In this document: positions 1-13,600 of the stretch, piece after piece
Position numbering within the stretch: the stretch's first letter is position 1
How the letters are laid out: every line of letters begins with the position of its first letter
Source of the DNA: Rhabdornis inornatus
Lineage: Eukaryota; Chordata; Aves; Passeriformes; Rhabdornithidae
Length of the DNA stretch: 64,000 nucleotides
NCBI GenBank assembly: GCA_013397075.1
Contig: VWZS01000321.1
Coordinates: 2,070,236-2,134,235, forward strand
Reading direction: 5' to 3'
Notes under the pieces: model-generated
The model's database searches: none
What the model saw: the letters and a program-made list of their open reading frames with translations, nothing else
What the model was told of the DNA's origin: nothing
Made by a program: the position numbers and the translations under genes

Positions 1-2089
1 CTAGGAAGGTAAGGTATCATGGGCAAGGCACAGGTTGACACAGTTCGTACCAAATTGAGTTAAAAGAGACCTGTGAAAACATATTTTATCTTTACAACTG
101 AGCACAGTCTGCTGAAGCAAGGGATAGCCTTTTAACAGGTTGCACATGTAATTAATGTGCTAATCTGCTGTTGAAATTACATCCACAGTCTCTTCAGAAA
201 TTATAACCTCTTGCTTGTATTAGAATACATATCTGCTGACAATATAAAACATATGTTTAGTGATGGGTATAAAAACCTCTTGATTTTTAAACTGTATAAA
301 CAGGACTCAGATCATTTACACTTTAACAGGCATAATTTTGTACTGGACTTAATAGCAGGTTAAAATGGCATTAGTTAACTACCTATTTGTCTAATTTGCT
401 CACACAGAAAAACACATGGTGAAATTTTATAAATATACAATGGTTAATATTAAATTAGAACCCTTTGAAAAAATCTGGTCCAAACCCATGTTCTACTGCT
501 AGTAATTTGTTAATTCACAAAGCTATACACTTTCAAACCACTAATTTGTTTTATAGATCAAGCATAAATAAGGTTCCTTAAGCAAGCCTTTAAATATCAG
601 ACTGGAGACACCCTTTAAAAGGTCAGAAAATAACTCTCCTAACAGCGCTGTTCCTGTTTGGAAAGGCAGGTTATTTCCCCTCTCCAATGACCAAGAAGTA
701 GTTTCATGGTAATTTACAGTGTTTCAGGAAGATAGGAATAAAGGGGAACCCAAAGGAAAAATTACATCCTTGTGCCCTGCTGGTCATCAGCTCCATAAAG
801 AGGGGAGACTGGCTAAACAGAAGAGAGCTGAATGTGTGGCAGCTATTTAATGGAGAAGGATGGACTTGGCAATTCTCTGCTGTCCCTTTCCATGGCATTA
901 ATCACTTGCCTTTGTGGGAATACCGTCCCTGGGATTGCTGAGGGTAATGACATTAGGCAAGGTTTGCTAATTAAAAAGATATTTCTGGACTGAACTCTGA
1001 AAATACTTCCACATCCATGAACTATTTTTTTACATTTGGAACAGTACGCTCAAATTCAGACTTTCTAGGTATTTTTGCAGAATTCAGAGGAATACAATTG
1101 CTGAAGTAAATACTGAACACAGAACTTATTTCCTTTATAGTTTATTGAAAAGTATGGACACTGTGAGTTTATTGAGGTCACAGAAATTGTTTTATAAAGT
1201 TGAACCATATTATGAAGCTTTTCTAGGTTTTGCTATTGTAATAAGGGCTTAGCTAATAACTACTAAAGTTCTCCAGATTGGGATAAGATGAGGAAAATCC
1301 AGGCTAAGACTTCTATGCATACACTCATAACTACAGCTCACATCAACCAAAATCAGAAAAGAGGAGTGGGAAACAGTACAAAAAATTCAGGCCGACTAAT
1401 GAGTGGCATAACAGGAAAATTAGAGAGCAGGGAAATGTATGCATTTATTTATTTGCAAAGAATAATAAAGAAATAAAAAATTAATTTAAACTTTGTTTAA
1501 TTTTAAATAAAGTGTGATTATCTACAAACAGTGTTAAGTCACCTTTTAATATTTTTCATGGAGCTTATCTGTAAGATTATTCAAATGCATGGGAGTTTTC
1601 AGATTTGCATATAGATTTAGACTTAGGCAGCCCAGAGACATAGAAAAGTCTATGTAGAGGAAGTAAAAATCTATCTTCTCTGGAAGATGGAAAATGCTGA
1701 GTTTTGAATACTGCTTTAGTTTCATGCAGTCTCTGTTCCCTGCCAACACCCCTTTGCCATGTCTTCATGCCCCCAAAATCCACACAGCAAATAAAACACT
1801 CAGCATGAGGATAACCCTATCTAAGCTTTATCTCCAGAGCTGGACTCATGCTGCCTGGGGCTGTCAGTGCCATGTAGCAGTGATGGCTTTGGCCTGGAAT
1901 GTGGGTCCTGGGCCTCCAGTTTTCCTGACAGACATCAGTTTCCCCAGCTCAGCAAACTGCGTATCAAGGCGAGTTCCAACACAGAATTTTTTAAATTGCC
2001 TCTTAATTACTGTAGTTATGCTAAGAATAGAGAAGAGCAGCGAAACATCATTGCTAATGAAAAGTCATTGAACTAGCAAGACAGATAGA

Positions 2090-2480
2090 TGCTTTTAATT
2101 CAACGACTTGAGCTGCCAGAAGATTTTCTCATCTAGGCATCTGGGAATTAAAACCTTACAGAGCATAATTAAAGTGTTTGTCTGCCCTAACCTATAAAAG
2201 GTTTATCCACAATGCCAGTTACCATCTAATGAGAAAGGATATCTGCCAAAGAGAACAGTAGTCTATTTTTCTCCTGTATCTCTGTGAAGATGATCATCAC
2301 AAGTAGTTGGAACAAATGCAAATAATCAACCTCCTATTATTATAATTGTTTGTATAAAAGGGTTGCAGTTAAAGACTCATGATATAAATCAGCAGTCTAT
2401 TTATGCTGTTAGTTATCAGGTGTGCAATTACACACATTTATTCCCTTGAGTAATTGACCTTAGCCTTAAGTGGATGCCCT
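2090..2480. promoter_or_regulatory. Possible conserved non-coding element / enhancer
   Basis: This block has little low-complexity sequence and several transcription-factor-like words: an exact octamer ATGCAAAT at 2316-2323, an E-box CAGGTG at 2417-2422, and several TAAT/ATTA homeodomain-type cores, including TAATTG near 2450. Such mixtures are common in vertebrate developmental enhancers, but they also occur by chance in AT-rich DNA. The call rests on sequence texture only; I have no alignment to show conservation. Confidence 0.15.
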
Positions 2481-3320
2481 CTCCATCATGTTTACTCTGC
2501 TATTCTTTCCTATCCTCTAAACAAAATAACATATCTATAAATCAGAGACATTAAAATAGCTTCAGAAAGACGCCAGGCTGTTTTTCAGCCTTCCTGCTCT
2601 CCAGACTGCCCAGTTACAGACTGCAGGGTGACGCCTCAAGGGCTATTTATTTTATTCCCTTTTGTCTTTGCTGTGCCACCTTTTTTAATTGTTGTGGATG
2701 GGTGATTTTTAGGATTACCTGGCCAAGTCCCAAATGCAGTTTCTACAACAGGAGATGTAATAGACCTGCTGTGATTATCTAAACCAAGAGAACTCTATGA
2801 TATACAGGCAGCTCAGCTTTAATACAGCTGAAGTGTCAGCATAGGCTTGCAGTTATTTTACCAGCCATTTAAATGTGAAGGACGAAGTTTGAGTAAGGAA
2901 GAAAGAATTCAAGCTGCTTTTTTAACACAACTTTCATGAGAAATTGAAACTTGAATCCTGTTATAATAACTCTATTTTCCTTATTTATGTAATATATATA
3001 AAAGTTTATTTATGATGCCAGCTTGGGAATCCTATTTTCTGGTATTCTCTACACACCAGACAACTTATTTTACAAACTCCTGCTTCCCACTGGCAGTAAA
3101 ACACTACCTTTTTGGTTTCTATTGCATCTGTTGAATTACTCTCTTGAGAAAAGCACATAAGTAAGAATAAAGCAGAAGAATGAGGCATATTCAGCAGATG
3201 TGAGACAAGGCTATCCAGGTTGAAAGGATTCACTTCAAAGCCTTAAAAAAAAAATGAAATCTCCCCCATAAGCTAGTGAAGCCTGACCTTAGAAACCTGA
3301 TCTTAGCTTAGGAAACATTC

Positions 3321-3356
3321 AAAAAGGAAAGGAGAAAAAAGAAGAGAAAAAGAAAA
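3321..3356 (+). repeat. Homopurine tract (36 nt)
   Basis: An uninterrupted run of A and G on the + strand. Long homopurine/homopyrimidine tracts can adopt triplex (H-DNA) structures and tend to vary in length between individuals. No gene context gives it a specific role. Confidence 0.8.
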
Positions 3357-6300
3357 TACCAGAACTTTTCAAGACCTCATTTCCCATCTTAGGCCTAAGA
3401 CGCCAAATTTATATATTTTCCAGTCTGACAAAAGTTACCCTTCCTAAATCAAAGGTTTCTTTCCTACTCAGCTCTGTTCTTCCTGAGCACCTAAATTACA
3501 AGAGACACTAAATTTCTGCAATTTGCTTTCTTGGGCAAGGCTCTTTCAGTCTTTATAGCAATTAGGTACATCCCAAGCAGTCCCTTGATCCATGCTCTGC
3601 AGGGGCTCATAATCTCATCTATCGACACCAACCACCTGCACTTGGAAAACAACAACCCTTGCTTCAGCAGTGGCCTGGCCAGTCCTTGTTCTCTTGTACA
3701 GCAACCAGGAAAAGGGTAATATCAGCAGGGCTGCCAAAGACCTGTTGATAATAAACAATTATGTCCTTCCCACAGAGAGTCCATGTGCTTTTGATCTGCC
3801 TGTGCTGAAGCAGCCCTGTGCTTCTACTGCAGTTATTTCACTGCTTTGAGGGTACTATGATTGTAAGAACATCTGTCAGATGAAGTCATGACACAGGACT
3901 GGCTTTTACAGCTAATGTCTTCAGGAACAACCAAACAGACGTGGCTGAAACTCAGAAAGACATCTAAATGTTCCAACTGTTACACGTTGAGACTAAAACA
4001 TATTAAAAACCCACCCAAAATCAAACACAATAAGGAGTCAAGTCCAAAGCTGTAAGCCATGCAGGGCTGGCTGTGGAGGGAGCCACACATCGCCCTCAGT
4101 GTTCAGTATTAACAGTAACTACATGCACATCATCCTGCTCCTGAGTTCTGAGCAGAAGCTCCTCAGTCCTGAAAGGTCATAGAGGAGCTCAGATCCATCT
4201 TGGGTTTCACCCCATCCAAATTGAAGATGCTTTTCTGTAAGGCTAAGTCCTCCCAGGGGTCAGATATCAAGGAGTATTCCCATATAAAGTTCCCATATGA
4301 AATTCTGCCAAGCTTATTTTACAGAAAATATAAGCTTATTTGGTTTTGTGTCATGAGGAGACATCTGGAAATTGCTGCTCTCATTTTGCTCTTGCAGTGC
4401 ATCTAATAGGGTGCCTGTGGGATGTACATGTAATGATTTTATGGCATCAAACCAGACAGACTATCTCTTAGTTACCTTGCAACTCCCTCTGAATGTCTAT
4501 TTTTATATTATCTCGTATATTTTACATTTGTTATTAGTTATAGGATCCATGTGATAGTCCTATTTTATTATTCCTTAGTCCATGTAAAGATCAGATAAGT
4601 AACTTCATCGACAGCTGTAGTGACTACACCTACAATCTGACTTACTGAGTACTCTAGTGCTGCCATGTAAATTTTCCCATCATTTATCTAGTCGTAACTT
4701 CAGCTTTTATATATTTTTCCTAGGCTGAAGAATATTTTGTTTACCCCTTCAAACGGCTCTTCCAAACCTGATCTCCTCAAGTCACTCCTTCTACTTTGCA
4801 TCACTTCCCAATTTAATACATTCCAATGCCTTGATTATTATAAAAGTTTTGTCCTTCAGAAAGTCAGATGGGTTTAGTAATGTTGTTTTACAAAGTGATG
4901 TCAAATCCCAAGGGCTCAAGCTTGACTTCTTCAAGGGACAAGGTAATGATGTTGAAAATGATTCCATTGTGCCATCTAAGTATTACCCTTATTAATCAAT
5001 CCTCAAAGCATGTTAGGAATGCTAAAATCTGCTAATACTTATTCTTTAATTAACATTACTGAATTCATGCATTGCTTTCAAACTAAAATAAATCCAAAGC
5101 TTCTCTAATATTGTGGGATTTTTATTTTTTGTTTGAAAAAAGTCAGCTAAAAGTAATATTTGCAAATGTACATATTGCTTCATCAAAGATATTATTAATG
5201 TATTTTAAAAGTAAGAGTGATACATGACCTCTGTGTATGCCCTGCTTGATGTAAACATTTCCACTGACATCTATGGGCACTAGGTAAATCTCTGGCCATT
5301 CTGTAAACATATATTGAGCAAAAATTAGCACAACTGTTATGTTCCAAAGAGGAGACACTGATGCTAACTAAACAAGGCACAAGTCCAGCTCACAGCACAG
5401 GCTGTGTGTCCCTCCCAAGCTAAAAACCACATATTTTCATCACATCAGAAGTGAAGGCCTTTCCTATGTCATTGTCAGAAATTGATAGATCATTTCTGCT
5501 GGAGGGGAAAACAAATACAGAAGAAATGTCCTCAAATAGAAATCAGGAATATATTCAGTACTAATGATTAATATTTCGCAAAATAATTAGCAGGTGAATC
5601 ATCATCTTATCATCAGGTGTGTCAGGCAGACTTAATAGTAACCTGTCAAAACAGCAGTAGAAAATAAGTGAAAAATGAGATCATATTTAAGTTGTTCAGA
5701 GAGGGAAACATTATAAAGTCATTACAGTCATCCTAGGAGCAGGTGCTCGCAGCTCCAAGATTTCAATATTCAGTTAAAAGAAGACTACATGTGGAAAGAG
5801 TCATTCCCTGTGGCATATGTTGCCCACAAAAGGACAAATATTTTAATCACACACACAAGTAACAGCAGATTTATGCTGGTTAAAGTACACTTTAAGAGAT
5901 CTTGAAATTTCTCTCCACACTTTCAGCATCATACCCAGATATGATAGATATAACCTGGAACTGAATATTTTAAGGTGTTCCTCTCCATTTCTCCTCACTA
6001 TCAAGGCTGAAAAAAGTCTCTCAGTGCCTTGCAACTTCAAGAAAAGAACATTCCCGTTACCACTGTGGAAAGTACCCCAGGACTCCAGTTGTTTCAGGAA
6101 ATTCAGGGATCTGAGAATCACAGACTGAAAAGCTTAATGCAAAATCCTTCAGCCCCACAAATGCAACAATGCCCCTAAGTCAAAGTTCATCACAGGTCAT
6201 TTTCTGTGGAATTTAGCTCTGGTAGAGGTGAACTCAATATTGGAATGAAAGTGGAAGGTATTTTTATTAAAAGGTCAGTCTGGACTAAACACTTTTCCTC

Positions 6301-7982
6301 CTGTACATGTGAACAGCTGTAATTAAGACTACTTTATTATGTAGCTACATAACTGTACCCACGTATGAGAGATCTCATCATCCTCGAGACAATAATTGCA
6401 TCCATAGGTATATGGAGCTGCAACTTCACAGTCAAATTGTGGCTTGCCTAAAATTCAGCCCTGGTGAAAATGCAGCAGGCAGCTGCCTCCCCTGCTGTGA
6501 AAATATTCCTCACCAAAAAGATTTTGTCAAAAAGAAATTATTGTTATGTGAGAATTACTAAAGTCTTTGAGCAGCATCCTGTGGAGGCCACAGGACACAG
6601 TGCTGCATTTAAAGTAATTCCTACCTAAATACATCATCTATTATAAACAATTAGAAACCTGTCATTAGTCACACCAGAGGTGTTCTTGCTTCCTGGATAT
6701 TGGTTAATGACTTCAAAGTAGAGCACCTTCTACAGCTCCAGGGAGATTATTCCATGCTATATTGATACACCTTAAAATAGACCAGTTCCTGTGAAGAGAG
6801 GTGCATGAAAAAGAACTTTGTAGGCTTTTATACTTTTAGAGGGGAGGAAAAACTTACATAAGTCTTACATGTGCTAATACAAGTCCTCTGCGAACTCTGC
6901 TACCCGGTTTCCCATTGACTTCTTAAAAGGACAATTTCTGCCAGCCAAAATAAATAATGAAAAATACAGCATGTATTTGGACATATGAATATTATTACCC
7001 CAAATATACAACTGAATAAGACTCAATGAGTTTCTGACTTTTTCTACCATTTCTACATTGCTTTAGGCTGATTTTCAAAGTATACATATACAAGCACAAA
7101 GATGCTTGTTTTCATTTCCTGGTCTTCCACCTGTTTGACAGGTGGATTTTGCAGGGAACAAGCAAAGTTTGTTACATCTGTGCCACCATTCAGGCAGGGC
7201 TTAACAATATGAATGCAACAGCACTTGTTATTCTTCAGGACTAAGACTAATGTTCCTTTTTTTCTCTGGAAACTAAAATATACCTTTTTACACAAAGAAA
7301 GTCAGCCCACAGTGAAACGTGGTAAGCAATTGCTGATCTGGAAAACAGCCACTCAAAATGACTCTGCTGCTACCCACTGGCTGAGTCACTGAGGTGGGCG
7401 ACTCAATGTAATTTTGAAAACATGGATTATGTTGTGGGCTCACCATGAACATTTATTTTCTTGCTTTTATGGAATTAGGACACATTTCAGAGACAAAATG
7501 TCTCATCAGGTCTAGGAGAGAGAAGAAAAAGTGAGAGAAATCCACAAATCTTATAAGAAAGATTTGTGACAAGAAACAATTGGAATCTGAAAAAGAAAGT
7601 ATCCCTTTAGATAATAACATAATAATAATGTTTATGGTAAGCCATTACAGATGAAGCAATATTTCCTGAAACAACTGAATAAGAAGAAACAACAAAAAGT
7701 GATTGTGGAAAGTATAGGGAAAGAAGTAACAGTACCTGCTTATTTACTTAACTCTGGTGCAATTTTTAAAAAGAATTTGAAGTGGAGAGAAGGAACATCT
7801 CCATCTTTTATCCCAGTGCTCCTATGCATGTGCTCATGCACTTTTTACAGAGATGTTCAGTACATTTCCAATTTTAAGAAAAAGAATAAATCTGATTGAA
7901 AATATCTGCAGGAAAGGAAAAAAAAATAGCTGGATTTCTGATTTGATTGAATACAGAAATGCATTTTCATCTTTTTTTTCAG

Positions 7983-8067
7983 AAATTCTGCAGTTTTCCA
8001 CCAACAGGATTTGGTTCCAAACCACTACAGAAGATCAAAGATCAACTATACAAATACATAAGCAATG
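7983..8067 (+). other. Possible exon A1 (85 nt, open frame)
   Basis: A strong acceptor precedes it: a pyrimidine-rich run with eight T's ending in CAG at 7982. A moderate donor, ATG|GTAATG, follows at 8068. The frame starting at 7983 is open for 28 codons, begins KFCSFPPTGFGSKPLQ, and ends with one base of a split codon. Joined to the segment at 8834-8879, the frame stays open and the split codon reads GAC (Asp). I do not recognise the peptide. It could be an unannotated exon, an lncRNA exon or chance; the donor is not a consensus match. Confidence 0.2.
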
Positions 8068-8833
8068 GTAATGTAAAATATTTTTTCTGATTTCCTTTCC
8101 AAGTGTCTGATATCTTTGCTCAGAATGTTGCCTTCATGCAGCCTATATTTGTTGACTATGTATCTGGTAGGCAATGATTTGCCCAAGCTTCTGAAGAATA
8201 AAATAAACAAATGTTGTTTCAAAATTCTTAGATAAATATATAATGATGGAACTGATTCCCTAAAGAATTCACTTTTATCCTTAACATTATGATCCAGGTT
8301 ACCTCAGTCCAGCCATATTCAGGGCAAAGCAAATCTATGACCCTTTTGTGAGATGCTGCAATAATTACTGATATGATGGTATTTCATCCTTTTGAGACTT
8401 AATTTGCACCTCAGTTTTTCTCGATAGTAGATACTACCAGTTCAGGAAACACACACAAGATTTTTCTCAACAAATAATGGGATATATCACTTTCTTCTGT
8501 GGAAAAAAAAAAAAATGTCTGAAAATAAAAACGCTGTCAGCTACATGCTGGATAGTATCCAAGGAAACTATATCAAGCTCTTTGTGTGAGTAAGGAAAAA
8601 GTCATGCATTAAGGGTCTTGTTTCTTTCATCATTCTCCACTATTACCCATCTAACAGCAGATCCACACACAAGCACCTGGCTCACAATTAGGAGACAGTA
8701 CAGCTGTGTTTGGAATGGGGCTGAGAATCGAATATAACAGCCACGAGCAGAGGTCACAACTATGTAAAAATTACCGAGATCTAGCTTATTTCTCTGGTTG
8801 TATGTCTCAAAGCTGATTTATCAAGCATTTCAG
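8068..8833. other. Non-coding; would be the intron between A1 and A2
   Basis: A 766-base GT...AG interval with an A13 run at 8503-8515. No open frame or repeat of note. It is an intron only if the flanking segments are real exons. Confidence 0.4.
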
Positions 8834-8879
8834 ACAACAAAAATACAGAATTGGTCTTGTACACTCCTGGGAATTTAAG
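8834..8879 (+). other. Possible exon A2 (46 nt)
   Basis: A 46-base segment between an acceptor (ATTTCAG, weak pyrimidine tract) and a near-consensus donor, AAG|GTAAGA. In phase with exon A1 it stays open for 14 further codons (including NTELVLYTPG) and ends with two bases (AG) of a split codon. No convincing downstream partner in that phase was found in the window. Small size and a weak acceptor keep confidence low. Confidence 0.17.
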
Positions 8880-10600
8880 GTAAGAGATTATACAAATTAT
8901 GGCTGTGTCAAAGCTGGGGTCTCTCACTTCACAGACATTAGATGATATCAAGGTGAAAGAGTTATTTATTTAATTTGGAGGTGTTGGTTTAGGTTTTCTT
9001 GATGTATTTTCATGCAACTACATTACACCTGAAAAAAAATACTGAAGTTCCAAAGCCTGTCAGTTTTATACCAGTGCTATATTTTGTCACATTGTCATTC
9101 TGCAAGCATATTATAATTGTCAAAATGACATTGTTGAACCTGCCATGTGACACAATAACCTTGGGTTTTGCATATGCTGCTGTCGGTTCAGGAGTGAAGC
9201 AGCTGAGCTGATCTGGCTTTTATAAACTTCCTTAGTTCCTACAATTTACTGTTACTCACAGCCAGTCCTGTAGGAAGTAATAATCCAGTGACTGAACCCA
9301 TTTATCTATGAACCTTCCCTTGACAGACCTCATAATTTATATCCATAAGGTGTCCTTCAAAATGGATAAAGATTGATGGTTGAACAAGAACCATGCTTTA
9401 ACAGCCATTGTATTAAAGGCTCTCTCTTTAGGCAAATCCTGGCTCTGATCTCAATTAGGCAAAGGGGATCTAAATTCCCCTGAGCACAAGCACTGCACAG
9501 ATGCAGGAGCTAGGACACTTAATCATGACTGCCATGGCCAGGCCGGGTTACACTCACAGTGGAGGCTGAGAGCAGTTCATGCACTGCATATCCTTGGGGA
9601 CAACCAAATTGCACAGGCTGTTATATGGAGTGATTCCTTGATTCCCTGAAGTTCTGACTTCCACAGGATATTTTTAAACCTACCAACTTAATTTTGGTGA
9701 ATCTATTGGTAAAAATTTTGGTAAAATCTATTAATTTCTCCCAGATAAGCACCATTTGGGGAAAAATGCTCTTACTCTACCAACGGTTGCTCAGAGCTGA
9801 CTGTTTTGGAGGAGCTTATTTTGCGTCATTGATTTGGATCTAAGGCCATATCCTGGTAGTTAAAAAAGGAAACGTTAGCACAATTTTCCATTTCTTTCCT
9901 GGGTTTTCAGCAATTCTTTGCTACACTTACAAGATGACATGTCCCCCAACACAGTTATTTCCAGGGCCTGAATCACTCAAATATTAAAATGATCATTAAT
10001 TTAGTCTGAAAATTCAGTATAGAGAGTGATTCAGAGTGAATTGTTTGTAAAAACATCTTTCCATTAAATACACAGGACAACTGTGGAGTTTTCTGTCTCA
10101 TCTTAGACCCTTTCAAGTTAAGGATTGAGAATAATTGTAATTATTGTCAATTTGCCAATGGGACAATGAACCACAAAGATGAAGCAATTTGCTTGGGGTC
10201 ATTTCTGACCCATCACCTGAAGTACTAGGAATTTAACTTCCAATTCTTATTGAACTGAGCTGTAGCCTATAAAATTTGATCATGACAGGAGACTGTTTCG
10301 TATTCTTGAGAGTATTTTCTTATCTGTTTTGACAATTTTTTTATATTCAATCTCTCACAACAATGTTGGGAAGAACGCATTTTTCCAAATCACAGGTGCC
10401 TGAGGATTAGCAACTTTTTTCTCAGAATGTTATTCATAATGTTTGGAACATCTTCAGACTGAGTACTGAAAAACACTCCTTTTGGAGCTACCCTGGAACA
10501 TTCATCTGAGAGCCCGGAAGCTGTAAAACCACCTAATGGCAATATCACCAAAAATACGCAAGATTATTTTTTCGCTTACTTTGTTGGTGCCCTGTCAATT
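8880..10600. other. Non-coding stretch, nothing recognised
   Basis: AT-rich unique-looking DNA with stops in all frames. A small local duplication is visible near 9705-9740, where the words TTGGTAAAA and ATCTATT each occur twice. No transposon or RNA gene seen. Confidence 0.6.
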
Positions 10601-10622
10601 AAAAAAAAAAAAAAAAAAAAAA
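10601..10622 (+). repeat. A22 homopolymer
   Basis: Twenty-two consecutive A's followed by GAAGAAG. A run this long can be the tail of a processed retro-insertion or a simple slippage product. I found no matching target-site duplication and no recognisable retrocopy upstream, so simple slippage is as likely. Confidence 0.9.
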
Positions 10623-13600
10623 GAAGAAGCACAGAAAAGAAATCCATGCAGAAGAGCACGCTTGCAGAGGTTCATGTGTTTTAGTCGTCTTTGCTTGTCT
10701 TGATCTTCCTTTCTACCTTAAAAATTTTAGGTATATGTGAAAACAGGTAAGAATAAAACGGGAAGCCCTGGTAGAATTGTCAGGCCTTGCAGTATAAAGG
10801 ATATGGTCCGGTTTTGATTCCTCAGAGCAAATGCTTTGTTGCTCACACAAATCTTGAGTTGCTGAAGTTTCAGAGTGACTCAAGTCCTCTCTTTCTCCAT
10901 AGGGTTTCATTAAATGGGTAAAAATATGACTTAAAAATGTAAGTGCCATTAAGCAAGATTCACTGGAGCTGTCCTTTATCTGTGGACTCTGGTATTTGGG
11001 TACAGTGGCATTTCAGGTAAGCTATTAAAAGAGCCTACAAGTGTCATTCTATGTACTCACCACAGTGGGCATTGCAAAACATCAAAAATGCAGAATATTC
11101 TTTCCTTCTCTTTGCTGTGTCAGCTGACATCTAAACAGGTCTCACACAAAAAAGGGAGAACTGATGGCTCCACTGGTTTCAGAAAGAACTGTCCTACCAG
11201 AAGCACAGCTTCACTGAGATGCACTCACATTTTTGGTCATCTGCAGGGAAGTAAATTGAATGTTAATGTGACTGATTATAGTCCATGCTTCACTTAAAAA
11301 ATGGGGCCAGGTCTCAGTTGGGAGAATTTAATTAAAGCAGCCTTCCAGCAAGATAATTATACACCTTTTTTTTCCACTGGGCCTTTCTAGTCCTTAAACT
11401 TCGGTTAATAATAGCACAATAAACAAAGATTTCTACATTTCTGGCAAACTAGCAACATGGTGAACCTGAAGAGTATCTGGATGGCTTTTCTGACTACTGA
11501 AGCTCTCAAAACCTGAAATCAAGTTTACTGTTAGATTCATTCCTCATGTTGAAAATGACTTCTGGTCCTAGCTGGACTATTATACTACCACCAGTGCAAT
11601 AACTGCTTGCTCTTCTTATGCTTTCACCCACAGGCCTGATTATTTATCTTTTTGACAAAGGTTGTAAGTAGAATTACTGTAATTCACCAAGGAAAAAACA
11701 ACTGCATGTAAATCAACGAAGAAGGAAGACTAGCCTTTAATAGGGATAAATATATTTGGGGTTTTGCATTTTCATTCAGTATTCTAGGCTGCATATTGCT
11801 TATCCGTAAATTTTGGATCTGTAACCTGAAATGTTTTGACTTAATGGGGGTTCAAAGTTCGTGAGATATGTTTACATGTAAAATATTAGGGTTTCTTACA
11901 CTCTTACTTGGTAGAGGATTTCATTAGCCAGCTACTAAAAGTCAGGTGTGTTACCACCTCAGACATTAAAATTTCACTAGTGTTTTTTTTTTTTTAATTA
12001 GGAAAAATAAACAAAAAATTATATCCGTATGTATATTAATAGGGTAATAATTAGCATTTTTTCTCTATGCATCAGATACCTTATGGAATCGATTCCTAAT
12101 TCATGAAGATGGTTTTGGGAAGGCATAACTAGTCCGGATGCCACAGAGAGATATATATCTAATCTAATTTCACAGATGTGAATTCCAAAATATATCTTAA
12201 GAGAATAAATTTCATAATGCCCTTGAGCACAAGATGGTTATTGTCAAAATTATCTCCTATACCAGAGGAAGAGCAATAATGACAGAGCGGTTTAAGACTT
12301 GCCTTTATCAGACATGAAGATATACAAATTAGGATTGGCTGGACCTCTAATAAATAAATTATTGCTTGGGGCAATCAACCTTCAATCATCCACATGATCA
12401 CGAGCATTTAATTTAAACTAAAAAACAGCATCAAAGCTCCTCAGGAAAAGATTGCTTTTCTCTGTGACTGGGCTGCAAACTGTAATGATACCACAGTTAA
12501 AACCCACTTTTTTCTTCAATACAGTCATTACTTACCATTTGAGGGAGAAAACCCCTCAAATGTCCTGCCATCTCCCCAGACTGCTTGGATTCCCATTTTT
12601 CTGCCACTTTGTTTTTGTGATGTTCTCATCAACAACAACAACCATCACAGACCTCACCTTGTGAACTATAGCCGCCTCCAACTTTTTATGGATGTTTGTG
12701 AGCCTAGTGACATTTGAGGATAACTAAGGGCCACCACATAGTTGAGAGGAAAAAGTAAAAAATAAGACAAGTTAGACTACTGCACTAACACATAATTACT
12801 TGCAAAAGCACAGAAATAATAGCAGAGTGTGGACCCAGCTTTGTGTACCCTGCATTCAACAGCCTGCCTTCTTTCTCTTTTCAATCAGATGCCAGGTCTG
12901 CATCAGGAAATGGTGTTGAAATAATCTTCAGATATTTTATGTGTCACAACGCAATGTTTCTCTTGAAATACACAATTTCCTTATCAAAAAGAATAAAAAT
13001 CCTGACTGGTTTTTCGGAAGTATATTATAAAATCTTATTTGATGTATATTGTTCTATAAACTAGAAATGACTGCTGCTTAAATTAGTTTAAAAATATCAA
13101 AAAGAAGATTGTAGTACCTGATAGCCTTACATAAATAGTATTTCTGTTCTTCGTGACACATGAAGGCGATGAAAGAAAGAAAATGATTCATTTTCTAGGC
13201 ATTCTCAGTTTTCTTCCTACTACAATGAACCACAGCACATATTTTTACTAATAGGGGACACAGGGTGTTTCTTAACAAAGCTGTTACGTTTGGAACCCAT
13301 TATCCTGATTTTTCTGTGCTGGCTTATAAAAATTTAGCTGTCACTAACCTGGGAATGTGTAACAAATATGTCAACAAATTTAGCATGTTACAAGGTAGCT
13401 CAGGACTCTACAGGCTCTTTTACCACAAATCACAGCAGACACAAATGACTGGAAATATTGGAAATTGCATTTCTTCTTATTTAAAATTTTAAATGAATTT
13501 TCATTTCCTTTAAGTTTGTAGATACTCTAAGTTAACATCATGGGATTCAGGTCTTGTCATGCATCAAGATAAAACAGTAGATTCATTACTATTTTAAACC

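Larger units (their letters stand above)
1..7982. other. Non-coding stretch, no gene seen
   Basis: AT-rich DNA with frequent stops in all frames; the open frames are short (mostly 60-125 codons) and match nothing I know. A donor-like AAG|GTAAGG lies at the extreme left edge (exon side ending at base 8), but its upstream part is outside the window. The stretch contains an A10 run at 3245-3254, a 36-base homopurine tract at 3321-3356 and a block with possible enhancer character (2090-2480, listed separately). No transposon was recognised here, although old diverged CR1 copies could escape reading by eye. Confidence 0.7.

Noticed and set aside
6700..6790. Words vaguely like an old CR1 or CR1-like LINE tail (CTCCAGGGAGATTATTCC...)
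   Set aside because: Too diverged to assign by eye; a profile search would be needed.
10731..10746. 16-nt microexon between TTTTAG and CAG|GTAAGA
   Set aside because: Too short for reading by eye; the upstream tract is interrupted by A's and no partner exon in phase was found.
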